A stretch of DNA of 64,000 nucleotides from Coriaria nepalensis. Lineage: Eukaryota; Streptophyta; Magnoliopsida; Cucurbitales; Coriariaceae. The notes under the pieces are model-generated. The model had not been told where the DNA came from, did not search any database, and saw only the letters and a program-made list of their open reading frames with translations. This document shows, one piece after another, positions 22,600 to 35,049 of this stretch. A program made the position numbers and the translations under genes. Each line of letters starts with the position of its first letter. Positions within the stretch are counted from its first letter, which is position 1. The stretch is from assembly GCA_027186245.1 (NCBI GenBank), contig CP114482.1, forward strand, positions 3,043,001 through 3,107,000, read 5' to 3'.

Positions 22600-23390
22600 G
22601 GCCTTACACCAAATTGCAAGAGATATAGAGGGGCGTTTCTAGAAATTTGGAGGCTTCTTTTGCACTTTCTGGCTTTCCCTCATTTTTATTTTTCACATTT
22701 ACTTTATTAAAATGATTATATTCTCCTTTTGTTGTATATTTGGTCTTCACTTTTAATTCTATTTTAAGAAATTATATTTGTACGGGATCAACTTTGATTT
22801 TAAAAGATATTTAAAAGGACTTTTTTTATGTTTAAATGAGAGAAAAATAAATAAATAAACGAAATAAAACATTATTTTAATTATTATTACCCATAGATTA
22901 TTTTTGTTCCATATTTTTTTTACTTATAGAAAATTAAGAATTTGATTGGCCGTCATTTTTCATATTTATAAAATTATTTTTTTTGTATTTAAAAAAAATT
23001 AATTTGAAAATAAATAGTTAACTCAATTATCTCATAATTAAATAATTTTAAATTTTCGAGTCAAGATAATTTTTAGAAAAATATCAAAATTATCCGAGAG
23101 ATGAAAAATATCATATTTTAAAATAACTTATTGTGACTATAATATGTTTATAATGATAATGATTCCATCTTGTCAATATCTTAATTTGTATTAGGACACT
23201 ATTTAACTGTTAAATTATAATAGACAAATCATATGTATCATTATATCTTTATTAAAAATTGATAATTAATTGATATAAACTTCTTTCATATCATACTATT
23301 TTGCATAGATTTTTTATTCAATTCCTTCTTAACCACTCACAACGCTTCATGCCCAATAATTCACCACGTGTTTACCCATAATTAGGGCTA
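22600..23390. other. AT-rich intergenic region upstream of TIL
   Basis: It includes the TIL promoter next to the GA-rich leader (22497-22516). The remainder is AT-rich with no supported gene. Confidence 0.4.
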
Positions 23391-23394
23391 ATTG

Positions 23395-23955
23395 TAATGA
23401 TGTTAAAATAGAAAGCCATATACACAAGGAACTATGGTATTTTGTAAAATAATCACTAGATAATCTTCACTAATAATCATTATTAATTATCATTGAGAAT
23501 CATCTAAGTATCACGTTCAACACTTTTAGTCTCTACTAAGCGCCCACGCAATCACCATGGTGTTTAACTAATACCACTGGTTATAAGATTGGCAACCATA
23601 ATAATTAGGTGATGAACTACATGATTGTTTATCTCGATCAATCGATGTTCATTCTTGAGATCCTAAGACAAAAAATTGTATGTATCTTTAGAGTTTTTAA
23701 CGACTCGAGTATCTATTAGCATTATCTATATTATGGTCTTCATAGTACATAACTTAAGATACTGAATTTTATCATGATATGTATTTATAGAACATATAAT
23801 ATTAATTCCAACAAAATTAATAAACATGATAAATAATAAGTGATTTTTATTTATAAAAATAAATAATGTCTTACTAATATCTGCACAAATATAGTATTAT
23901 ATAAAGTATTTACTTCTATCGGGTCAAAATATGATTGGTTTGATCGGTATACACT
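23395..23955 (-). mobile_element. Copia LTR fragment, inverted relative to the LTR at 26 kb
   Basis: Its reverse complement aligns by eye with 25978-26490. Shared blocks include ttaattttgttggaattaat, ataaatacatatc, ggatctcaagaat, and tgggygcttagtagagayta. The LTR start (tgtata) is near 23954 on the minus strand. It belongs to a second insertion of the same family in the opposite direction. Confidence 0.7.
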
Positions 23956-24399
23956 TTCATTAGGTCTAATTGATTTTGAATAAATAACAACTTATGAACT
24001 ATTATTTATTAGGCATGATAATCAGATTTCCTTTCGGTAAAAGGAAGAATTATATTATTTCTTAATGGACACCTCCTAGAATATTAAATGGAGGTATCAT
24101 ATCTTATTAGATTTGATTTGATTGTTCAGATTTCCATAAAATATTTGAAAGTTATGCTAAGAATATTATTGCTATGAACGAAATAGAATTTCCTCAAATT
24201 ACTTTTCTTTTCTACTTCATATAAGATATGGAGTAGTAAAAGAATTTCATGAAACCATATTATGATATGGAGGCAAGGTTTGAAATATGTTATTTTGTGA
24301 GATATCCTAAAGCGATGTTGAGATATTATTTTCATTGTACTCTATAACAAAATATGTTTATTATGTGAACTACTACATTCTTATAGAGGGATTTTCTTT

Positions 24400-25925
24400 T
24401 GAAAGAATTAGTGGGAGTGTGATAGAACTTGAAATTTGGGAACCATAAAATTATTACAAATCAAGAATTCTATATTCACTAAACTGACAACTGAGATGCC
24501 CTCTAAAAGGTAGCTGTGAAATCTTAGAGTACATAATAGATTTGTGGATCCAATATTTTTCTAGTAAGCCCAAATGACACATATTTCTCGTAGAAAATTC
24601 TAATAAAGTTCTTGTCATAGATGATGACCCTACGATACATTTTGAGCCTATTAGTGGCTCGAATTTCAAAAAATAGATGTACCAAAAGAAATATTTCTTA
24701 AAGGATGCACATATATTGTTTGCACTAGTAATCGGCCATGATCATCAAATATGGCAAAAGAATGTGTAAACTGTTGTTCTAAATGGAAACTTCGATTTGA
24801 AAGTATAGTTAATACAACTCGATGCTTTCACATAGAATTATACAAAGAAATTATATAAGTTGCAATTATTTATTTATAGATTGAAATAAGCATCTATTGT
24901 TTAAGACATGTGTTTCGATGAAATGATCGTTAGATTTCATTGAAAATTAGAATGATCCTTGGGTGCATACGAAAGTTAATGGGAGTATAAGAATGTTCAT
25001 AAATTCCTTATATAGATGACATACTATTCATTAGAGGATGATGTAGATATGATGCAATCTGTTAAACTATAATTATTGAAATAATCCTCCATAATATTTA
25101 GGTAAATAACTTTTTGTTGAGATATATAGAGATAGATTCAAAAAATTGCTTAGCTTGACCCAATCAACATACATAGATAAAATTACTAAAGATATTTATC
25201 AGTATGGATTTCAAGAGATTACTTGAGCCAATGAGTTAAGGAATGTGCATCACTTAAGAAATATCAAACTAAAACATGAAATTAGAGGTATATCATGAGT
25301 ATGATATACTATGTATACAACCAGATATAACCTATATTCTAAATAGTTATGAGCAGGGTCAAGCTAATCATGTTGATAAGCATAGAGATGTTGTTAATAG
25401 TGTTCTTAATTGATTTGAAAACACCTAGAATATATTTTTAATTTTATGGAGCGTCCAAATTGAAAATTGAGATTTCATACTCTAATTTTCAATTAGATAT
25501 TGATGATAGTAAATTAGTTTTGTTTTTGTTTTTTTTTTTTTTTTTGCCTATAATGGAGGAGCGGCAAAATTGGAAAAATTCCAAATCATGGAACAATTGC
25601 AAAATCCTCCACTAAAGCCAAATATATTGCAACATTAGATGTAGTAAAAGTGGTGTTTTGGATGAAAATTTATAACTAAACTTGATGTGGTTTCTAGCAT
25701 TAATAATCTTGTAGTAGTTGACTATGATAATTATGATGTAATAATACAAGAAAGAGGAACTTTGGTTTCATCAAGGTCTAAACACATGTTACTATATTTC
25801 ACTTAGTCTGATAGTGACTCAGAATGTGAACATAAATATAGAGAAAGCTCACATAAATAATAACATAGCGGATCCATTGACTAAAGGACTTTTCCAGTAA
25901 AATCTAGATCGTCATCCTAAATGAT
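24400..25925 (+). mobile_element. Decayed Ty1/copia reverse transcriptase and RNase H
   Basis: Degraded plus-strand reverse transcriptase signatures appear: a gene-N-gn-leader-like AFLNGNL equivalent near 24780, an IYGLK..SR-like stretch near 24890, and the active-site remnant (DDILFI) near 25015. A copia C-terminal NIADPLTKGLF motif lies near 25860-25900, just before the polypurine tract and LTR. Many stops are present. Confidence 0.7.
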
Positions 25926-25977
25926 GAGAATTATATTTCGAAAAGATTGGTTTTAGTGAAAATAGGAGATTAAAAGT

Positions 25978-27955
25978 GTATATTCGTCAAGTGAATCGGG
26001 TTTGACCCGATGAATATATATTTTTTGAGGTATAATCTTACTTAGAAATATTAAAGATATTATTGTTTGTTCAATAATAGTGAAGGCATTAATCCATTTA
26101 TCATGTATATTAATTTTGTTGGAATTAATATATTATGTTATATAAATACATATCTTGATATAGTATAGTGTCTTAAGTTATACGCTTTTGAGACTATGAT
26201 AGAGATCATGTTAATTGAGGCTCAAGTTGCTTAAAACTTAAGACACGAATTGTTCGTTCTCGTAGGATCTCAAGAATTGACATTGATGATTAGATAGACA
26301 ATCACATAGTTTATCACCTAAAGTATTTATGGTGGCCGATTTCATGACCATTGGTGTTAGTGCAATATCATGATAATTATGTGGGTGCTTAGTAGAGATT
26401 AATAGTACCAAACATGACACTTAGGTAGTTCTCAATGGTAATTAATATTGACTGTTAACGATAAATTATTTAGTGACTATTTTATATGTAGTCCTTAGAT
26501 TTGAGATCGTCATGGTGGCTTATGTGCGGGTTTCATACTTTGACATCATTCCAATTAGCCTTAACCATGGGTGAACATGGAGTGAACCATTGAGTATGAA
26601 ATATTGTACATGAAGGTTCTGAGTGATCAACATAGAATCCATAGCTCTTGTATTAAAGAGAAACAAGTCCAACGAGTTATATACTTTATCGAACAATGAA
26701 ATCATTGCAAGGTAGTATGGTATGAAAAGAGTTTTAGTAAATCTATTGTCTATGTTCATTATAGATATAATAATTCATATAATTTGTCTATTAAGGTTTG
26801 ATAGTTAGACTATACCCTATGACAAATCATGAGATTGGCTAGAGCTTACTTCTCATATCTCATATAGTCTTGACACTCTGTTATAAGACAATCTTGGCTT
26901 GGAGATTTAAGTTAATTAATCATAAAATGATTGAATTAATTATTTAGTTTAAAATGTGTTTTAAAAATGTATAATTATGAATTAGACAAAATCATAAACG
27001 TGTTATGAGATTCTCCTATCGGCATAATGTAAAACCTAATCGGTCATACGCATTAAAGTTTAAAAGTAATTCAATTAAGTTTTATATAAGGATTAGGAAA
27101 ACGGTCAATTTTGATTGTAGGAATAAAATCATAATTTGTTTACAGTATGACTATAGGAGGAAAATCGTAAATTATTAATTTATTAAATTTAATATCGCAC
27201 AACTCTACTAACATAACTAAGCATGATATTAATTTAATTGAAAATTAATAATTTACATTAGGACTATTTATTTAATTATAATAGTGTCTTGAAGATTCGT
27301 AATTAGTAATTATACATTAAATGATTAATGAGTTAATTTGTTAATTGGATTTCATAGGCCAAATTAATCAAATGGTTGATTAATATCCATGTGTTGAAAC
27401 CCATAGAAGTGGTCTACTAAGTATATGTGCTTTGACTGGTTGTTTCCTTAAGTAAGTTAAGGAAACTTAATGCTAAAAGGAAATTTAATGTGATTAGGAA
27501 ATCTTAAATCTAGTGGTGCATTATAAATAAACCACTGGGTGCCAAAATTTGCATCACAATAAGAAGGCTTTGACATGCCTCTTGGCCTAAATCTCTAGAG
27601 TGAGAAAAGTGAGATTTTTCTCTTTCCTTTTTACGAACTTTTTAAATCATCCTATGAATCTTAAAAAAGAAAATCCATCTAGCAAATTGAACTGCGTAGA
27701 TTACAATTAGATAGTGAAAACTTATGCACCTCAATCTTTCTATTGAATTCGTTCATGAAGGAGGAGTAAGAATATTTGTTCGGTTGGTTTTGTACTATGA
27801 TCAAGTAAGTTTTTTTAAATCTTAATCATTTAGTTTCCTGAAACTTTTATGTGTTTTCCGCTAAATATATATGTTTGATATATGTTTGTATGATCGATCT
27901 TGGTATTTGTCTATGAGTTTAATCCATGTTTCAAATTAGATGCGAAAAAATTTTA
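25978..27955 (+). mobile_element. Long copia LTR (3' LTR)
   Basis: It starts with tgtatattcg immediately after the RNase H end and a purine-rich tract. It runs about 2 kb to the characteristic U5-like end near 27890-27955 (ccgctaaatatatatgtttgatatatg). The first 500 bases match the inverted copy at 23.4-23.95 kb. A transcription/leader region with tataaataaacc is seen near 27520. The 3' boundary is approximate. Confidence 0.6.
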
Positions 27956-27959
27956 AATA

Positions 27960-28900
27960 TCACTTCTTGTTACGGATTACTTGTAGATTAACACCGCACC
28001 CTTCTTTATGATGCCCAGTTGACCTACAACTGACAACCATGAGGGCGCTTACATCCTCCCTCATCTGCATAATCGCTGCCGATGTTTGCTCTATGATGAC
28101 CTTTTGCATGATTTCGGCGATATCCTCCCCTTCGGGGCGCGTGTTTGGGCCCATGCTCGACACTGCTTGATTGGTCTCTTGGGGACCAATGTCGGTGCAT
28201 CTTAAGGAGGAATTTAGAATGTCGTCGTCACATCTCCCGAAGCAACATCATAAGATCCCCTTGATGGGGTAATTGAGTCGTTCTCTATGATCGTATTCAT
28301 GATGCCGCTCGTTTATTGAACTTTTAATTGTAAAGGGAAATTGGCATTCCCCACAATTGGCGCCAAACTATTAATGCCAAAATTCACTCCAACAATATGT
28401 GTACTGAGTCACACCTACAAGATAGAGAAAACATGAAGGGAATATAGGGGTTACCATTTATGAACCCTCTCTGATGCTAAAGTCAGTAATGTGAGTAAAA
28501 TAATAAATTAATTAAATGATAGGAATTGGGAGCTCTTGAGCATGTACCTTAAGTGTCTCATAGAGGAGGTATTTATAGGAGTACCTAATATAGTCATCTT
28601 GAGGTGGAACTCTTGATTCGGTAGAATCCATGAAAATTTCCCATGATTTGGGGGCAAATTTCTGATGTCATGAGTGATGGGTTAAATCCTCTCTCGCAAA
28701 ACGACCTTAAGCCCATCATGTTCCAAGCCTCTTAGGTGATGCCTTCGGCAATCCACAAGTCGGTAAGTGTTGGGCCTTGTGGACAATATGGTTTTATCTC
28801 ATTTTTAGGTTCATAGACCTCTCTGATCATGACATAGACTCTAGAAGTGACATTTTCATAAATATTTTATGAAAATATATTTTCCATCTCAATGTATTTA
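27960..28900 (-). mobile_element. Gypsy-type 5' end: LTR piece, leader and truncated gag
   Basis: On the minus strand the motif ttggcgccaattgtgggga (about 28350-28370) is the sequence usually found just inside the 5' LTR of many plant gypsy elements. A short gag frame follows at 28163-27960 (GEDIAEIMQKVIIEQTSAAI), ending where it meets the copia LTR. The LTR side extends from about 28385 upward; its outer edge is uncertain. Confidence 0.5.
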
Positions 28901-29099
28901 GCTCACTAGTATAGCACTATACTCAAATCACAGCAATTAATTTCCAAGTAAATAGAGATAATGGGATGCTTGATTTTGAAAATCCACTATATGTATGTTT
29001 AGCATCTAAACTATATGACAATTAAGAGTGGACCCAAATATTTCAAAACAAGAGTTTTTCTACCCACCATACTCTACAAAACGTATATTTGCATCCCAG

Positions 29100-29480
29100 A
29101 GATAAAGAAAAAGGAAGCATAACTAGAGAATTATCCTACTAGGCTGCCTGACCAAAGCAATGATGTTTATCATTAAGATAAATTACACATTAATCACCAA
29201 CAATCGGAATATAGGGAAGACATGGGGGCCATAGCTAGAACATCAACTAATTGAGGTCCGTCCTTCATTGCTAGAAAAATCAGGCTTAGATGCACTTACC
29301 TTTGATGAATTATCTTATCCCACTGTTCCAAGTTTCATTGAGAGCGTGCACTGTGTCATCTTGTTTACGAATGTAACTCGCCCTAATACGTTGACATTGC
29401 TGCATGCTGGGCAGTGGGCTTAAATGGATAACGAAACGATGTTAGCTATTTAGTATCATACAAAGGCACATCAACATGAA
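29100..29480 (-). pseudogene. Decayed second copy of the temperature-induced lipocalin gene
   Basis: The block aligns by eye with TIL exon 1 and the start of its intron (22100-22480) in the same orientation. Shared pieces include ctaggctg.cyga.caaagca, taatcaccaacaa, cctttgatgaat, ttcattgagagcg/ttcgttaagcaca with cactgtg, and atgtwactcgccctaatacgttgac. Numerous indels and substitutions destroy the frame. Because intron sequence is included, it arose by DNA duplication, not reverse transcription. The promoter side and exon 2 were not found. Confidence 0.8.
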
Positions 29481-29489
29481 GAATGATCT

Positions 29490-31760
29490 CCATCATAAAA
29501 CAATTACAATCAATCTCAATATGATTTGATTATTACAAGTTGTAGATGTATGACACATAAGGTATGATTCTATTTTCAGAATAGTTATTGAAGAGAGAAT
29601 TATGACACATAGCCTTGATCATTGAAGAAAACAAAACTAGAATCGCCGATAATTCGTGTGTGATTTGAGGTAGATTAGTGGACTAACTAGGTGCAGTGCT
29701 CTAGTTCTATAACTAGTACAAAGTTATTTTTAAAAATACAAGGCGTATTAGTGACTGGTGAGCTTATTTATACATATACTCTTCACTTTGAGGATTTGAT
29801 CGGTTTTCTACCACTCATTTTGGATTCTGAGTTGTCTCTTTGCCTCCTTGTGCGTCAGAATGTCATTTAGAATTTAACCACAAAATAAGGTTTAGATTTG
29901 TATTCTTACTAATCTTTTTCTATATGATGCCTTTCTCTTCTCTGTTATTTGAGTTTGATCAGATAATTTTTTCCCTTACTTATCATCTAAGTGAATTGAA
30001 AATCTGAGCTACAATTAAGAAATTTGTTCCTTAGTATTTGGCCATTAAATTTAGGCCTTTCTTCTTTTAATCATATAAAAAAGTTAACACCCAACCTTAG
30101 TTTAGATCATTGAATGAACAAGTTCAATTTAGCATCTAGATCCATAAAAAAAAAATTGTGCCATTAAAATTGGTCCCTTTTTAATCTAAAGTCTTCATAA
30201 TGCTTTTCTCTTTGTAGAAGACTAGATTTGTATTATGAAAATGAATACTGGGAAATCATACAAGTACCTTTTGACTGGCCTAGAGCAAGTTTTCTCAAAT
30301 GGGTTGGAATGTTTTAGTTTCTCAACATTTATTAATCGCCAGAAACGTTCACAGAGCTTTACTGCATATGTACCTCCACCTATATCACATTGAGTACACT
30401 TTTTTACCCTTTTCATCAAAATATAAGTTTAGTTGCAATTCAATTGATTAAGAATTCCTAAATATTGATTCTGTAATGTTTTGATTTTTGGCCTAGTCAA
30501 ATTTTGTAGGTCTGGCCAATCTCACAAGCATAGGTTAGTGAAAGAACTAACTTACAGTCTTCCGTTAAAAGTAGTAATCTATACTCATAATCTACTTTTG
30601 CTTGGCCATTAGATTGTAGGAGCGATGACTCGGATATGAAACATGAGATGAAGAAGCATTTTGTGGACCTTATGAGTGAAGAGCTAAAGCTTCAAGATGT
30701 TGCTCAAGAACATGAGCGACGTATGAATATCACTTTTGCAGCAACAATGAAGGTGGCTTATCAGTACCAGAGAGAGGCAGAGAAATGCAATGCTGCTATT
30801 GAGATATGTGAAGGGGCAACGATGGTGATGTGGGTTGGGAAGGTGACTGATTTTGCTTTTTTATTTTTTTTTTCTTTTTCCTAAATTTCGGTAACAAATT
30901 TATTTATAGGTTTTTTTTTTACTCGAGTAATGAATTTATGTATTATTAGCAAGAAGATGACCTTCCCTTTTTTTTTTTGGGATAAAAGGAAAAATACACA
31001 TGCTCTAATTGGGTCAATTTTATAAAGTTGACATTTACTAAAAATAGAAATTTTGAATAAAATAATGTTAATTATATTATATTTTATCAACTTAAACTTA
31101 TTTAGGATTGGATTTCTTATTAATTTATAATTCGTTAAATCTTATTTTAAAATAAATTTTAACGATAATAGATAATATAAGTAATATATGTACATTATTA
31201 ATTTTTATAAATTTTAAAATTTTAAAAATGATAAATTTAATAATATCTCATTTATAATTGTCAAATTTATTTTAAAATAAAATTTAATAACTTTTAATTG
31301 ATCAGATATGTTTTCTGCCCAAATGAGCAGAGGAGCCCTAAATCCTGGAAAAAAAAAATTAATTAATTAATTAAAATAATAATAATAAATAACCAAGTTT
31401 CTAACATTTTCCCACTCGCCAAACACGACAAATAATTAAAATGACAATGGCATGGCCTTTCTTGGTCCGTCAGAAATCAACATAAGCTAGTCAAGTCCAA
31501 AGCCCTTTGACTTTTTAACACGGTTTCAATTTTCAACGATACAAGCATCACTCACTCACAAGTCACAGCTAACAAGCTCGCAATATATAATATTTTTCCA
31601 AGCTGTGAGTTATTAAAAAAAAAGAAAAATAAAAAGAGAAAGAATCACAGTATACAAGATCTTTCCCCCAAAAAAAAAAGGAGAGAAAATTTATAATCCG
31701 GACTAATTGGGACTTGGGAGTTAGGACAAGACATTTGTTGGACTTAAAACGTGTCTGAAA
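29490..31760. other. Intergenic; one possible exon relic at 30636-30830
   Basis: Mostly AT-rich. At 30636-30830 (+) an open stretch reads MKHEMKKHFVDLMSEELK, then LQDVAQEHERRM and KVAYQYQREAEKCNAAIEIC, a charged coiled-coil-like segment with regular coding composition, followed by a donor-like site near 30840. I do not recognise the family. It looks like a single exon stranded from its gene. The last 200 bases (31560-31760) are the promoter/5'UTR side of the CBP60 gene. Confidence 0.35.
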
Positions 31761-34700
31761 ATGGAAAGTTCTATGAGCAGGAGAATGGAGAAGAGGAGCT
31801 GTGAAGAAGATGAAGCTGCTGCTGACCATATGCCTGAATCCAAGAAACAAAAATTGCCATCTTTGGCCAGGTTTGGTTTTGCTTTAATGTGCGTTTTCTT
31901 TTTTGGTGGATCGAATTCTTAATTGATAAATGGTTTCTGCATATGGGTATGTGCTTAATTACATCTGATTTCTGTCTAGAATTAACTTCTGCTCATCAAG
32001 ATCCAAATTTGGGTTTCTTGATCTTTAGATTTGTCACCTTGAACTACTTTCCATCAAACAAGCCAAATTTAATCAAACAAACCAAATTTAATCAAACAAG
32101 AAGTCAACTAGATTTTGAAGCTAAACCAGAGTTATCACTTAATGAAATTATTGATAATTAGATTTAATCTTTTTTGTTTTTTTTTTTTGTTTTGTGCAGC
32201 GTAATTGTGGAAGCTTTGAAGGTAGATAGCATGCAAAGACTTTGTTCCTCCTTAGAGCCTCTTCTTCGCCGAATTGTAAGTCCAGTATTATATTCACCAT
32301 TCTATGACCTCTTAAGACCCCAACTATGAAGCCCATTTTAGTTTCCCTCGAGCTGGCTTCTAATGTCTTTTATGGCATTGCATTGAAATTCACGAACCCC
32401 CTTCATGTTCTTCGTTTCTTATTCAAGCTCAATATAAATGATTTACAGGTCAGTGAAGAAGTCGAATGCGCTTTGATGAAATTAGCACCCAACAAGTTGG
32501 ATGGAAGGTATGTTTCCTCTCTCCCACATTATTGATTATTTGATTTGCACGATGATTAAAGATGTCATTAGATTATCCCCACTATAACCAGAATGTCACC
32601 TCCAAGAATACGGGGTTCGGAAGGGCAAAACTTACAGCTTCATTTCAAAACGAGAATGCCACCTCATCTATTCACGGGAGGGAAGATAGAAGGAGAGCAA
32701 GGAGCGATCATTCATGTTGTTTTGCTAGACTCAAACAAGGGTTGTATCGTCCAAACCGGACCAGAATGCGGTGCAAAACTCAATGTTGTAGTCCTTGAAG
32801 GGGACTTTAATGAGGAAGTGGATGATGATTGGACAGAAGAACACTTTGAAAGCCATGAAGTTAAAGAACGGGGAGGGAAACGGCCAATATTGACCGGAGA
32901 TCTGCAGGTGACCCTGAAGGGTGGGGTAGGGATGCTAGGAGATCTTACTTTTACAGACAATTCTAGTTGGATAAGGAGTAGGAAGTTCCGGCTCGGAGTT
33001 AAGGTTATTAGTGGTTGTTTTGAAGGTATTCGTGTTCGTGAGGGTAAAACCGAGGCTTTTACGGTTAAAGATCATCGTGGAGAATGTGAGTCTTCTTTTA
33101 ATAGGCTTTCTATTTAGGCCCATAAAAATCTAACCGACATACACTTAGAGATGTATTCTCACATAATCTTATCTAGATTCCAGAATTCTAGTTTCAAACT
33201 TGTATCACAAATGTACACTCCTAAACTACAATTACAAATGTTGAACCAAATGCACCATTTCGCCCTCGTAATAATTAGGTTCGGTTCATAATTTTTATAG
33301 TCTTCACATAGGTTTTATTTCATGGAGATTTGGTCAAAGATTATTGACCTTTTTTCTTTTGCCCCATGTTTTGCAGTGTACAAGAAACATTATCCACCCA
33401 CCTTGCACGACGAAGTATGGAGATTAGATAGAATTGCAAAAGACGGAGCCCTCCACAAAAAATTGAGAACTGCCAAAGTTGCAACTGTCGAAGATTTCCT
33501 TCGCCTCTTGGTCAAGGATCCGCAAAGATTAAGAAGTGTAATGAAATCTTCCTAATTAGCAAATACTTCATCTTTCTTCATTCTCCTTTGCAATTTTTAT
33601 GTTTGATTTTTAGATTCTCGGGAGTGGAATGTCGAACCGGATGTGGGAGAATACGGTGGAGCATGCCAAGACGTGTGTGTTGGGTAGGAAGCTCTATGTG
33701 TACTATGCAGATGACACTCATAGTATGGGTGCTCTTTTTAACCATATTTATGAGCTTAGAGGACTTATTGCTGATGGGCAATTTATACCTTTGGAATCTC
33801 TTACTCAAAATCAAAAGGTCAGATGCTTATTTCTATTTCAAAGTTCTGTAGATCCCGTATAGGCGAACGAGGGACTGTGGGTCCCATGGTAGCCTCTCCC
33901 TAGCTAAGTATAATAATACAACACCAACTTGATATATCTAGAGAAACTATTTAAGGTGAGAGGGGATGGTGAGTCTCCATTTAAGTAGCTCACCCGAGCT
34001 CTCTCGGATCGGGAATATATATGCACCTGATGTTGGAAATACTTTCTTGTATATCAGGGGTGGGATATATTTTGGTCTAGGTTAATTACTAACTACCATA
34101 TGATATTATAATTGCCATTAACTAACTATTTGCCAATCACAGCACTTGCTTCTTTACAAGTCAACCCATTTTCCCTTGCAAAACTCTCTGTCTGCAGATA
34201 TCGGTGGATTATCTCGTGAAGAGAGCATATAATAGTTGGCAACAAGTCATAGAATATGACGGCGAAATCCTAAACTCTATTGCAGCCAATAACAAGGCAG
34301 TTGAAGCATCTACTACAGTCATAACCAATCAAGATTACTCCCTAGACCACTACAGCAAAACTCCTCAAACCCTGCACCAATACATGCCCAACCACTACGT
34401 CTCCGAATCAGGCACACTTTTCCAACCGAGCCATGACCAACAACCAGTCCAAAAATGGATCGAAATCCCATTTGTGACATCCAGTCAGTCAGATTATGGG
34501 TCAGTCGATGGGTCATATTCTTCTGAAGAGTGGTCAAAACCAAGGAGTGGGCCCGATCCCCCAGGATTGGAAGAATATATTGCGGAGGAGATCCGGGCAA
34601 GGAGTTCGGAGATGTTGGGGAGTGATGATATGCAGAGACTGTTGTTGAGGACATTCAATATGGGAGCTGAGGTCCAATATGGATACTCCAACGAGCCAAG

Positions 34701-34884
34701 TAATTGTTATGATATGCATGATGAAGCTCGGATGGATCGGTCATTTGATCATGAACAAGTTCGTGGAAAGAGCTCAGGGAAGGCTGTAGTTGGATGGCTC
34801 AAACTTAAAGCCGCTTTGAGATGGGGGATTTTCGTACGGAAGAGAGTTGCAGAGAGGAGAGCTCAGATCACTGAATTAGATTAG
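31761..34884 (+). CDS. CBP60: Calmodulin-binding protein 60 family member
   Basis: Seven exons (31761-31870, 32200-32275, 32449-32507, 32592-33085, 33377-33537, 33614-33817, 34198-34884) join in phase to 596 residues. A basic N-terminus (KKQKLPSL) leads to [15 protein letters not shown]. The conserved CBP60 core carries [81 protein letters not shown] and [12 protein letters not shown]. The C-terminus [23 protein letters not shown] is a basic amphipathic stretch where CBP60a/b-type members bind calmodulin. Family members are nuclear DNA-binding transcription factors in immunity and salicylate signalling. The C-terminal site argues for the A-F group and against CBP60g, whose site is N-terminal. 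Confidence 0.95.
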
Positions 34885-35049
34885 TTTAAAGAGAGAGAAA
34901 CTACATGAGAAATTTCAAGTTTCAGTGTGAAGTTAGTGTTTCTGTTATTATCTTCAACATTCTTGGAAATCAATCACAGGATATAGAAAGGTCTCAGCTC
35001 AGGAGGATGAACTGATAATAGACACAGAACCATACTTGTTCTATCTTTG

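Noticed and set aside
34319..34719. Three overlapping minus-strand open frames opposite the last CBP60 exon
   Set aside because: They are shadows of a long coding exon in other frames, with no domain and no splice sites.
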